A stretch of 52,896 bases of DNA from JAGORM01 sp964406795 (lineage in GTDB: Bacteria; Patescibacteriota; Microgenomatia; Levybacterales; GWA1-39-11), in contig CAYOTA010000011.1 in NCBI GenBank assembly GCA_964406795.1, forward strand, positions 1 through 52,896, read 5' to 3'. Below the pieces are notes generated by a model. The model did not search any database, had not been told where the DNA came from, and saw nothing but the letters and a program-made list of their open reading frames with translations. The position numbers were made by a program, and so were the translations under genes. Of the stretch, positions 1-7,227 are shown piece after piece. Positions within the stretch are counted from its first letter, which is position 1, and each line of letters opens with the position of its first letter.

Positions 1-2
1 CT

Positions 3-25
3 TTGAAGTACCTATTTTACTTCAA
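3..25. repeat. Short inverted repeat
   Basis: Eight bases at 3-10 pair perfectly with 18-25 across a 7-base loop. On the minus strand this hairpin lies about 40 bases downstream of tRNA-Gly, so it could help end that transcript, but no T-run follows. The rest of 1-65 shows no gene. Confidence 0.3.
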
Positions 26-65
26 TGTGTAACCGATGTATCTCATCTTCTGCAGGGGAAATATG

Positions 66-136
66 AGCGAGGTACGAGAATTGAACTCGCTTCTCTACCT
101 TGGGAAGGTAGCATACTACCGGTGTACTAACCTCGC
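66..136 (-). tRNA. tRNA-Gly (anticodon CCC)
   Basis: The reverse complement folds as a full cloverleaf. The acceptor stem is GCGAGGT/ACCTCGC, the D-stem GTAC/GTAT encloses a loop with the usual GG, and the anticodon stem CTACC/GGTAG carries loop TTCCCAA, giving anticodon CCC. The T-stem GCGAG/CTCGT encloses a TTCAATT loop. The discriminator base is U, as expected for bacterial tRNA-Gly. CCA is not encoded and must be added by an enzyme. Confidence 0.95.
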
Positions 137-147
137 GGAGTTTCCTT

Positions 148-176
148 ATTCTACCCTTTTATACATATACTTTCAA
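148..176 (-). promoter_or_regulatory. Promoter of tRNA-Gly
   Basis: On the minus strand a -35 box TTGAAA (176-171) and a -10 box TAGAAT (153-148) are separated by 17 bp. This puts the transcription start near 141, five bases before the mature tRNA 5' end. Confidence 0.6.
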
Positions 177-241
177 TTGAATTAGAAGTATCTGACGGGA
201 GCTTTTGTTTCATTTGTCGATACAAAAGAAGATTGAGTTAA

Positions 242-931
242 TTATCTCGGAAGTTTCAGAGTATTCTCAGGGTGAATGATATCAGGATTTTCTATGCTGT
301 TAGCTGTAGCAATTTCTGTCCATTTATATCCGTCTCCATACGCGCGAATTGCTATATCCCATAGGTCATCACCATCTTTAATAACATACGTTGCGCCTGA
401 AATTTTATCAGACGCCTCATTTGGCGCATTCATTTCTGCTCCCGGAGTCGGTGTAGATTTTTCTATAACCTGTACCGGTTCGTCATTCACAGACGTAGTT
501 GGCTGCTCAGATGCTTTTTGTGTATCCTCAGGAATAACAAGCGCTGTTCCTTTCTCAAGATTAGTTACATCAGTAATTTTATTTGCCTCAGCAATTCTAT
601 ACCACTCAAACCCTGATCCATATGCATCTTCCGCAATACTCCACAAGGTTTCTCCTTCTTTCACTGTGTAGTCTTTCTGAGAAGTGTTATTAAGCGCTTC
701 TTGAATCTGTTCTGTACTCACGGCTCCATCATCCACGGACCCTTTAGGTCCTCCGGTAAATAGACGCACCATAGAAAATCCCACAACAAATAAAACTATA
801 ACTGTGAGTATTCCGTATATAAGGCTTTTATATGAGTCTGGAGAATTAAAAATTTCACGCCTGTTTGAAAAGTCTGTCTGAGGCGTTTTGGATGCAACTT
901 GTTTTTTTTGTGTTTTTGTTTTGCGTGCCAT
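242..931 (-). CDS. Membrane-anchored protein with two LysM domains
   Basis: The 229-residue protein has a basic cytoplasmic N-terminus, one membrane helix at about 37-57, and two LysM modules at about 86-133 and 180-228. Both modules contain the typical start Y-x-[VI]-K-x-G-[ED]-x-L-W-[SD]-I-A and end in a proline-containing strand. LysM domains bind N-acetylglucosamine-containing glycans, so this is probably an extracytoplasmic peptidoglycan-binding protein. A Ser/Thr/Pro/Glu-rich linker (about 135-178) joins the modules. There is no catalytic domain, so it may recruit or anchor a partner. It lies alone between two tRNA genes on the same strand. The ATG at 931 directly precedes the basic segment and is a convincing start. 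Confidence 0.88.
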   Translation of the reverse strand: MARKTKTQKKQVASKTPQTDFSNRREIFNSPDSYKSLIYGILTVIVLFVVGFSMVRLFTGGPKGSVDDGAVSTEQIQEALNNTSQKDYTVKEGETLWSIAEDAYGSGFEWYRIAEANKITDVTNLEKGTALVIPEDTQKASEQPTTSVNDEPVQVIEKSTPTPGAEMNAPNEASDKISGATYVIKDGDDLWDIAIRAYGDGYKWTEIATANSIENPDIIHPENTLKLPR

Positions 932-1063
932 ATGAATAATAAATAAATAATTTCGAGAAAAAACTAGGCAGAGTAATGGCAGTTACAGGCAGTATATTTA
1001 ATATACTTTATTTTTCTGAAAAATCAAGCAGGAATCAGGCAGAACTATAAGAAAACGTACCAA
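932..1063. other. Noncoding stretch with GGCAG repeats and a palindrome
   Basis: No credible gene is seen. The stretch holds four copies of a GGCAG-type word between about 966 and 1043, three of them 9-12 bases apart, and a perfect 7-bp inverted repeat (991-997 with 1001-1007). It is the upstream region of the LysM gene on the minus strand, so these could be regulatory sites, but nothing identifies a regulator. Confidence 0.35.
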
Positions 1064-1079
1064 TGCGGGATTGACGGAA
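1064..1079 (-). pseudogene. Fragment of tRNA-Asp 3' end
   Basis: Fourteen bases (1064-1077) match the acceptor and T-stem 3' end of the intact tRNA-Asp at 1136-1149 exactly, and similarity then stops. It is followed by a hairpin (1082-1086 with 1098-1102). It appears to be the 3' remnant of a broken second tRNA-Asp copy. Confidence 0.6.
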
Positions 1080-1137
1080 CACGCTCTCTTACAAACGGAG
1101 CGCGCTTTTTGCACCTTTCAATTAATATTTGTAGCTG

Positions 1138-1211
1138 CGGGATTGACGGGACTCGAACCCGCGACCTCCTCCGTGACAGGGAGGCGCTCTAACCAACTGA
1201 GCTACAACCCC
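1138..1211 (-). tRNA. tRNA-Asp (anticodon GTC)
   Basis: The reverse complement forms a complete cloverleaf. It has acceptor GGGGTTG/CAATCCC, D-arm GCTC/GAGC, anticodon stem CCTCC/GGAGG with loop CTGTCAC (anticodon GTC), T-stem GCGGG/CCCGT with loop TTCGAGT, and discriminator G, which is an AspRS identity element. CCA is not encoded. The gene is enclosed by nested inverted repeats (1135-1140 with 1215-1220; 1100-1114 with 1237-1251) and flanked by broken copies of itself. Confidence 0.95.
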
Positions 1212-1253
1212 ATACCGCAGAAACAAAAATCAAAAAGTGCAAAAAGAGCGCAG

Positions 1254-1349
1254 CCGCGACCTCCTCCTATGAACAGGGAAGCGCTCTGCCTCTGTGAAGC
1301 AGAGTTGACCACCAACTGACCCCGTCAAACGGGGCAGGGCTACAACCCC
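1254..1349 (-). pseudogene. Decayed tRNA-Asp copy with hairpin insertions
   Basis: Read on the minus strand it starts with the same GGGGTTGTAGC as the intact tRNA-Asp. It keeps recognisable D-arm, anticodon-stem and variable-loop segments (to GGTCGCGG). Two insertions that fold as hairpins split the D-arm: 1320-1325 with 1329-1334, and 1284-1289 with 1299-1304. The anticodon loop is enlarged to nine bases and the T-arm is missing, so it cannot form a normal tRNA. Confidence 0.65.
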
Positions 1350-1413
1350 AATTCAAAAACTGAACCTGTTTAAAGGTTCAGAATTAATTGATCTCTCGTA
1401 TTGTAACAAATAT

Positions 1414-1443
1414 TTGCGCACCCAGCAACAAGTCTGCTATTAT
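1414..1443 (+). promoter_or_regulatory. Promoter of polX
   Basis: A -35 box TTGCGC (1414-1419) and an extended -10 box TGC-TATTAT (1435-1443) are 18 bp apart. The predicted start near 1450 leaves a leader of about five bases before the ATG at 1455. Confidence 0.55.
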
Positions 1444-1454
1444 AAACCGGTATC

Positions 1455-3233
1455 ATGACAAATCAGGAGATAGTACATTTACTACGAAATATTGCAGCCT
1501 CATATTCAATTAAGGACGAGAAAAAATATAAATTTCAAATTATTGCCTACCAAAAAGCAGCAGACAGCATTGAACATGCAAGTACAGAACTAAAAACTCT
1601 TTATGACCATGATGCGCTTGAAAAAGTGCCTGGAATTGGACCCACTATTAAAGGGAGACTTGAGGAATTATTTAAAACCGGACATGTAGAACATTTTAGC
1701 GAGGTCATGAAAGATATTTCGCCTGCCGTGTTTCCACTGCTTGACATACCCTCCTTTGGCCCTAAGAAAGCGTACAAATTAGTGACTCACTTTAAATTAA
1801 CTGAGCCTAAAACAGTTATAGAAGATATAAAAAAACTAGCGGTAGATAACAGAATTGCGGAATTAGAAGGATTTGGGAAAAAATCACAAGCAGATATCCT
1901 ACAGGCAATAACTGAATATAAAGCTGGTACAACCAAAACCGGACGCATGGTGCTTCCAAAGGCATTTATTTTGTCACAAGAAGTCTTGGCATATTTAAAA
2001 AAATCTAAGCATGTTATTGAAGCTCAGCCGTTGGGAAGCTTGAGACGCATGGTGTCCACTGTTGGAGATATAGATATTGCCGTAACCACAAAAGACGCAC
2101 CAGCCATTATAGAACATTTTGTAAATTTTCCAGCGAAAGAACGAGTTATCGAAAAAGGGCCCACCACAGCCTCGCTTCTTATAGGCGGAGGCAAACATGT
2201 AGATCTTTTAGTACTTCCTCCGGAACAGTTTGGATCATTATTGCAACACTTTACAGGCAGCAAACATCATAATGTTGCGCTACGTGAATATTCACTCAAA
2301 AAACACTTTTCGCTATCTGAACGGGGTATAAAACTGCAAAAAGAACAAGACAAACTGGTTGAGTTCAAAACTGAAGAAAAATTCTACAATTATTTGGGCA
2401 TGGATTGGATTCCGCCTGAACTACGCGAAAATACAGGAGAAATCGAGGCTGCCATAAACCACAAACTGCCAAAACTTATTGAACTCAAAGATATGAAAGG
2501 GGATTTACACATTCATTCAAATTATCCACTTGATTCAAGTCATGATTATGGAAATGCTGATATGTCAGAGATGCTTGACGTTGCCGTCTCTAAAAAATAT
2601 GAGTACTTAGCTTTTTCAGAACATAATCCAAGTATTTCAAATCACACTCAAGCCGAAGTATATGAAATTCTCAAAAAAAGAAAAGATAAAATTGAACAAC
2701 TTAAAGATACGTACAAAAAAAGTATTCGAATAATTAATTTACTTGAAGTTGATATTTTAGCCTCAGGAAATCTGGCACTAGATGATAAGTCACTTGAACT
2801 TGTAGATGCCGCTATAGTTTCCATACATTCTTCCTTTAATACACCAATGGACAAAATGACAGAGCGCATTTTAAAAGGGCTTGCTCATCCTAAGGCAAAA
2901 ATTTTAGCCCACCCCACAGGAAGACTACTTAATTCACGTACTGGGTATGACGTAGATTGGAAAAAACTATTTGAGTTTTGTAAAAGCCACAGTAAAGCTT
3001 TAGAAATAAATGCTTGGCCGGAGCGGCTAGATTTACCGGATACACTAGTTAAAGAAGCGCGTGACCAAGGAATTAAATTTGTAATTGACACAGACAGCCA
3101 TGCCATACCCCATATGGATAATATGTTTTACGGTGTTGCAGTAGCTAGACGTGGATGGTGTACACAGGGAGATATTGTAAATTCTTGGCCTTATGAAAAA
3201 TTCTATAAATGGCTCACCACGCAAGCGGACTAA
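1455..3233 (+). CDS. polX: DNA polymerase X family protein with PHP domain
   Basis: This 592-residue protein has the standard bacterial PolX layout. An N-terminal helix-hairpin-helix region (PGIGPT at 59-64, with further hairpins near 97-104 and 138-143) is followed by a nucleotidyltransferase domain with motif GSLRR (194-198), acidic residues D205 and D207, and a third Asp at D250. A C-terminal PHP phosphoesterase domain starts at about 348 (H352, H354) and runs to the end. Such enzymes fill gaps in base-excision repair, and the PHP domain gives 3'-5' exonuclease or phosphodiesterase activity. Length is normal (about 570-600). It is transcribed alone from a near-leaderless promoter. Confidence 0.95.
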   Translation: MTNQEIVHLLRNIAASYSIKDEKKYKFQIIAYQKAADSIEHASTELKTLYDHDALEKVPGIGPTIKGRLEELFKTGHVEHFSEVMKDISPAVFPLLDIPSFGPKKAYKLVTHFKLTEPKTVIEDIKKLAVDNRIAELEGFGKKSQADILQAITEYKAGTTKTGRMVLPKAFILSQEVLAYLKKSKHVIEAQPLGSLRRMVSTVGDIDIAVTTKDAPAIIEHFVNFPAKERVIEKGPTTASLLIGGGKHVDLLVLPPEQFGSLLQHFTGSKHHNVALREYSLKKHFSLSERGIKLQKEQDKLVEFKTEEKFYNYLGMDWIPPELRENTGEIEAAINHKLPKLIELKDMKGDLHIHSNYPLDSSHDYGNADMSEMLDVAVSKKYEYLAFSEHNPSISNHTQAEVYEILKKRKDKIEQLKDTYKKSIRIINLLEVDILASGNLALDDKSLELVDAAIVSIHSSFNTPMDKMTERILKGLAHPKAKILAHPTGRLLNSRTGYDVDWKKLFEFCKSHSKALEINAWPERLDLPDTLVKEARDQGIKFVIDTDSHAIPHMDNMFYGVAVARRGWCTQGDIVNSWPYEKFYKWLTTQAD

Positions 3234-3238
3234 AAGTA

Positions 3239-3268
3239 TTTGACTTCTTTTATAATATGTGACACAAT
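3239..3268 (+). promoter_or_regulatory. Probable promoter of lemA
   Basis: A TTGACT box (3239-3244) is followed after 18 bp by CACAAT (3263-3268), giving a start near 3275, four bases before the ATG. A TATAAT at 3251-3256 is a second possible -10, but it has no -35 at suitable spacing. Confidence 0.45.
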
Positions 3269-3278
3269 CAAACATACC

Positions 3279-3833
3279 ATGACAGTTTATCTAATTGTAT
3301 TCTTAGTAGTAATAGCCGCAATTGCTCTCTACCTCTGGTTAACTTACAATAACCTTGTTGTTTTGCGTGAGCGCATCAAAGATGCACTTTCCAATATTGA
3401 GGTTCAATTGAAGCGCAGAACCGACTTAATTCCAAATCTGGTTGAAACGGTGAAAGGTTATGCAAAACATGAAAAAGAAGTTTTTGAAAATGTAACAAAA
3501 GCACGCACAGCCGTCATGAATGCAACAGATATTCACCAAAAAGCAGCAGCTGAAAACATGCTCACTGACACATTGAAGTCATTATTTGCTGTTGCGGAAG
3601 CTTACCCAGATCTCAAAGCAACTGATAATTTCAAACAACTTCAAGAAGAATTAACTGACACAGAAAACAAAATTTCTTATTCCAGACAATTCTACAATTC
3701 AAACGTTTTGGAGTATAACCAAAAAATTCAAATGTTTCCAGCTAATATGATTGCCGGAAAGTTTGGATTTACTCAAAAAGAATTCTTTGAAGCTGATGAA
3801 GCTGACAAAAAGGAAGTGAAAGTGACATTTTAA
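3279..3833 (+). CDS. lemA: LemA family protein
   Basis: The 184-residue protein has one N-terminal membrane helix (about 3-22). The conserved LemA segment follows, with RTDLIPNLVETVKGYAKHE, a long helical-bundle region, and a C-terminal MFPANMIAGKFGF-like motif. LemA proteins are extracytoplasmic helical bundles of unclear biochemical role, commonly encoded next to the HtpX protease, as here. I chose the ATG at 3279 over the in-frame TTG at 3240. The upstream residues lack conservation and the predicted transcription start lies between them. Confidence 0.93.
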   Translation: MTVYLIVFLVVIAAIALYLWLTYNNLVVLRERIKDALSNIEVQLKRRTDLIPNLVETVKGYAKHEKEVFENVTKARTAVMNATDIHQKAAAENMLTDTLKSLFAVAEAYPDLKATDNFKQLQEELTDTENKISYSRQFYNSNVLEYNQKIQMFPANMIAGKFGFTQKEFFEADEADKKEVKVTF

Positions 3834-3836
3834 CAA

Positions 3837-3897
3837 TGTCATCCTGAGCGCGGAAGCGAAGGATCTCCACTAAGATTCAAACTAGTTCGGAATGACA
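3837..3897. repeat. Dispersed palindromic intergenic repeat, copy 1
   Basis: The ends TGTCAT and ATGACA are inverted. The inside carries the word series CCTGAGCG, GAAGCGAAGGATCTC and TCGGAATGACA. Two related copies occur at 8843 and 10334. This is a MITE- or REP-like intergenic element, inserted between lemA and htpX. Confidence 0.8.
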
Positions 3898-3911
3898 AAC
3901 CACCAATTACT

Positions 3912-4019
3912 ATGACAATCTACAGCTCAATCGGTGCTAACAAACAAAAAACCTGGCTCAAGGACCGCAGTTTTTTATGTAATGTAAAACGAGGACCGCA
4001 AGACAGGGTGAAAAAGTAA
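3912..4019 (+). pseudogene. Duplicated htpX start forming a 35-codon ORF
   Basis: Bases 3912-3960 repeat the first 49 bases of htpX (4032-4080) with three mismatches, so this short ORF begins with the same residues MTIYSSIGANKQKTWL. It then runs into unrelated sequence containing a direct repeat of AGGACCGCA (3961-3969 and 3992-4000) and stops at 4017-4019. The stop precedes the real htpX start by 12 bases. It is most likely a partial tandem duplication. If translated, it would act as an upstream ORF. Confidence 0.7.
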
Positions 4020-4031
4020 GGAAAATAAAAT

Positions 4032-4925
4032 ATGACTATATACAGCTCAATCGGTGCTAACAAACAAAAAACCTGGCTTATCATGATCGGGTTTATTCTC
4101 TTTTTCTTTATGGTGTCTTATGTGATTGGACGCGCCATGGGATACGGACTTTCATTTGCGGGCATCATGTTAGTCATTTCTGGAGTTATCACCTATATCT
4201 CTTACTACTATTCTGACAAGATGGTGCTATACATGAGTAATGCAAAGCCAGCATCCAAAGAAGACTACCGCGAACTATATACTATTGTTGAGAACTTAAG
4301 CATTGCATCCGGCCTTCCCATGCCAAAAGTCTACGTAATTGAAGATCCAGCTCCCAATGCATTTGCCACAGGACGAGACCCAAAACACGCAGTAGTTGCG
4401 GCCACTACCGGAATACTCTCACTTCTGAAAAAATCAGAGTTAGAGGGAGTTATAGGACATGAATTATCCCATGTTAAAAATTATGACACCAGACTCATGA
4501 GTATCGTAGCAATACTTGTGGGAAGTCTAGCAATTTTGTCTGACGTGTTTTTCAGAAGCATGTTTTTTGGAGGTGGAGATGATAACAAAAAAGGAAACGG
4601 AATTTTTATTTTAGTAGCCTTAGTACTGGCAATACTGGCTCCAATTGTGGCCACTGTTATTCAGTTGGCAGTTTCCAGGCGCCGTGAGTTTTTAGCTGAC
4701 GCTGATGGAGCACTTTTAACTCGCTATCCAGATGGACTCGCTGACGCACTGCTTAAAATAGCTGAGGATAGAAACGTATTGAAACATGCAAATACAGCTA
4801 CAGCAAGTCTTTATTTTGAAAACCCATTTAAGGCTGACACGAGCCGCAAAACTTCATGGCTTGTAAATATGTTTTCAACCCATCCTCCAGTTGAATCCCG
4901 CGTCAAAGCCCTCAGGGACATGTAA
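4032..4925 (+). CDS. htpX: Membrane zinc protease HtpX
   Basis: This 297-residue M48 metalloprotease has two N-terminal membrane helices (about 13-35 and 40-60) and the zinc motif HELSH (H143, E144, H147). A second hydrophobic hairpin (about 151-210) is followed by SRRREFLADADGA, whose Glu is the expected third zinc ligand. HtpX degrades misfolded membrane proteins with its active site facing the cytoplasm. Length matches the family (about 285-300). An AAGGAA ribosome site precedes the ATG. It follows lemA, with the duplicated htpX start and a palindromic repeat between them. Confidence 0.95.
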   Translation: MTIYSSIGANKQKTWLIMIGFILFFFMVSYVIGRAMGYGLSFAGIMLVISGVITYISYYYSDKMVLYMSNAKPASKEDYRELYTIVENLSIASGLPMPKVYVIEDPAPNAFATGRDPKHAVVAATTGILSLLKKSELEGVIGHELSHVKNYDTRLMSIVAILVGSLAILSDVFFRSMFFGGGDDNKKGNGIFILVALVLAILAPIVATVIQLAVSRRREFLADADGALLTRYPDGLADALLKIAEDRNVLKHANTATASLYFENPFKADTSRKTSWLVNMFSTHPPVESRVKALRDM

Positions 4926-4942
4926 GAAGGTCTCGTTTGTAC

Positions 4943-4948
4943 TATAAT
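4943..4948 (+). promoter_or_regulatory. -10 box of the murT operon
   Basis: A consensus TATAAT ends seven bases before position 4955, so the predicted transcript begins at or next to the ATG of murT at 4956. No clear -35 box is visible at 16-18 bp. Confidence 0.5.
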
Positions 4949-4955
4949 TAACTAC

Positions 4956-6251
4956 ATGCGCAAAGAAATCTTCCTCGGGAAGTCCGTGTCAAAAGCTTCA
5001 AATATCCTTAAACGCTCTGGTTCTACCTGGCCGGGACACATGGCACTTAAAATTGATGCAAATTTAATCTCTAATATTTTAAAACTCAATCCTGATCTTT
5101 CAATTGTATTAGTTGCGGGAACAAATGGGAAAACAACCACCACAAAACTTATCCAAGATGTGTTAGAAACTCAAGGTAAAAAAGTTTTTAGAAATGAAAC
5201 GGGCGCCAATTTGATTAATGGAATCACCTCAACGTTTATAAAACATTCATCTCTCAGTGGAATAATTAATTATGACACATCTGTTTTTGAAATAGATGAA
5301 AGCTCTCTCCCACTCCTTCTTTCAGAATTTTCCAAAACAAAAAATAAGCTTTCCATACTACTATTAAATCTCTTCCGTGATCAATTAGACCGATATGGCG
5401 AGGTCAATGGTATTGCTAAAAAGTGGCTTACGTCCCTTCAAAAACTTCCTCCAAACACAGTTCTGGTTACCAACGGTGATGATCCTATGCTGCGTTTTAT
5501 AGGAGAGAATTCCAATCTCCACGCTTTTTACTTTGGACTGTCTGAGAAATACATGAAAAAAATGAACACACCACACGACGTAGACTTTTTATTCTGTCCT
5601 CACTGCGGAACAGAACTTGATTACGCAAAGCGCTCTTATTCCCATATGGGAATTTACAAATGTCCGAAGTGCAAATTTGAACATAAGAAAACAGCAACTT
5701 TTGAAGATTTACCAAATCCAATGTTTGGAATATATAACAAATACAATATTAATGCCGCTACTCTTTTACTTCAAAAAACATACGGAATAGATGAAAAACA
5801 AGTTCTAAAAACACTAGAAGCATTTGCTCCTGCATTTGGAAGACAAGAAATCACACAATATAAAAATAAAAAAGTATTCATGCTGCTTTCCAAAAATCCT
5901 ACCGGATTTAACCAGAGTATTCAGGCGATTTTAGAGCAGAATAAAAACCCAAACATATTACTACTTTTAAATGACAGAATTCCTGACGGTCGCGACATTT
6001 CTTGGATTTGGGATGTAGAATTTGAAGAATTTAAAAATGCCAAGCACATAACTATTTCAGGTGACCGTGCGTATGACATGGGGCTTAGAATTCAGTATGC
6101 AGAAATAAAGAAATTTGAAGTTATAGAAAATCTTACAGAAGCCATAAATACTGCCGTATCCCGAATAGACACAGAAACACTGTATGTTTTAACTACGTAT
6201 TCAGCCATGCTTGAAGCACGAAAAATAATTACAGGGAAAAGCATATTATGA
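4956..6251 (+). CDS. murT: Lipid II isoglutaminyl synthase subunit MurT
   Basis: The 431-residue Mur-ligase-fold protein has the ATP-binding loop GTNGKTTTTK (about 55-64). A four-cysteine zinc ribbon is inserted in the central domain (C214, C217, C236, C239), and the C-terminal domain is of the DUF1727 type. These features separate MurT from MurC-F. MurT with GatD amidates the alpha-carboxyl of D-glutamate in lipid II, using ATP and glutamine-derived ammonia. gatD is encoded two genes downstream. The reading frame overlaps the next gene by four bases (ATGA), implying translational coupling. The start sits on the predicted transcription start. Confidence 0.92.
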   Translation: MRKEIFLGKSVSKASNILKRSGSTWPGHMALKIDANLISNILKLNPDLSIVLVAGTNGKTTTTKLIQDVLETQGKKVFRNETGANLINGITSTFIKHSSLSGIINYDTSVFEIDESSLPLLLSEFSKTKNKLSILLLNLFRDQLDRYGEVNGIAKKWLTSLQKLPPNTVLVTNGDDPMLRFIGENSNLHAFYFGLSEKYMKKMNTPHDVDFLFCPHCGTELDYAKRSYSHMGIYKCPKCKFEHKKTATFEDLPNPMFGIYNKYNINAATLLLQKTYGIDEKQVLKTLEAFAPAFGRQEITQYKNKKVFMLLSKNPTGFNQSIQAILEQNKNPNILLLLNDRIPDGRDISWIWDVEFEEFKNAKHITISGDRAYDMGLRIQYAEIKKFEVIENLTEAINTAVSRIDTETLYVLTTYSAMLEARKIITGKSIL

Positions 6252-7225
6252 GCACATTTGATTATAAAAAATTTGTTGAAGAAAAACATGCAAGGTTTCG
6301 TACCCCGCAACACATTCTTGATGGAACTATAAAAAAAGTTACAAATAGCGCCATTTCATCATCAGATAGATTATTAAAAGGCGAGGCAAATGAAGTATAT
6401 GATGTCAAGCTTGAAAACGATAATCATTTAATCCTCAGGATATCCCGAGAGGCTGAAAATCCTTTCTTAAAGGAACAATGGGCAATGGAAAAAAGCGCAG
6501 AAGTTGGTGTACCAGTTGCCGATGTTCTCCATATTGGTCAAGAAGAAACTGAAAACTCAAAAATATTTTTATGCGTTCTCTCTAAAATACCAGGTATACC
6601 TTTAAATGAAACCGGGAAAGAAAATGACTCTGCATATATGAAATCTGTTCTTTCTCAAACGGGGCACTACCTATCTGCAATACATAGTATTAATACCCAA
6701 GGTTTTCTTCACGTTGTTGATGGGAGTGGAAATGCAAAATATGCAACTTTAGGAGAATACGTCGATTCAATAATCCTAAATCCTGAGAAATACGTAGGAA
6801 CTGCGGTCAAAAATGATCTTAAACCTGAATATATCTATCAGTCAATTGACGTAGCAACTCAATATTTACCTATATTTGACACCAAGCATGCTTCTCTTAT
6901 GCACGGAGACGTGGGCACTAAACACATCATGGTTGATGGAGATACTGTTACGGGAATTCTCGATTTTGGAAATATTCGAGGAAGCCTTCCGGTCCATGAC
7001 TTTGCGTGGTGGGACTTTTGGGGAGAAAATCCCGAGCAACTTGCGTGGTTACAGGGAGGGTATGATAATAAAGACCTATTTGATAATGCATATGAAGCTA
7101 AATTCAATTTTATAAAACTTCTTCTCAGCCTAGAGCTTTTAGATTGGGCTGGAAGTGAGGGTCACATGAGTGGAGTAAGAAGAGCAAAAGATAGTATAAA
7201 AAATGGCTTGGAATATTTTAAATAA
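6248..7225 (+). CDS. APH-family phosphotransferase between murT and gatD
   Basis: This 325-residue protein resembles aminoglycoside/choline kinases. The N-lobe has a conserved ILRISRE-type segment (the nucleotide-binding Lys is replaced by Arg) at about 60-66. The catalytic loop reads HGDVGTKHIM, and the metal-binding motif ILDFGN follows. The loop has His where many kinases have Asn, a variation seen in some APH(2'')-type enzymes. The substrate cannot be predicted, and it need not be an antibiotic kinase. Its place inside the murT-gatD operon, with a 4-base overlap upstream and 2 bases to gatD, suggests a cell-wall sugar, amino-alcohol or precursor substrate. Confidence 0.82.
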   Translation: MSTFDYKKFVEEKHARFRTPQHILDGTIKKVTNSAISSSDRLLKGEANEVYDVKLENDNHLILRISREAENPFLKEQWAMEKSAEVGVPVADVLHIGQEETENSKIFLCVLSKIPGIPLNETGKENDSAYMKSVLSQTGHYLSAIHSINTQGFLHVVDGSGNAKYATLGEYVDSIILNPEKYVGTAVKNDLKPEYIYQSIDVATQYLPIFDTKHASLMHGDVGTKHIMVDGDTVTGILDFGNIRGSLPVHDFAWWDFWGENPEQLAWLQGGYDNKDLFDNAYEAKFNFIKLLLSLELLDWAGSEGHMSGVRRAKDSIKNGLEYFK

Positions 7226-7227
7226 TT

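Noticed and set aside
991..1007. AT palindrome upstream of the LysM gene as an operator
   Set aside because: The inverted repeat is perfect but consists almost entirely of A and T, which is expected by chance here, and it sits about 60 bases from the gene without a visible promoter.
1071..1319. 82-codon plus-strand ORF
   Set aside because: It runs antisense across the tRNA-Asp and its decayed copies; the frame is a by-product of GC-rich tRNA sequence.
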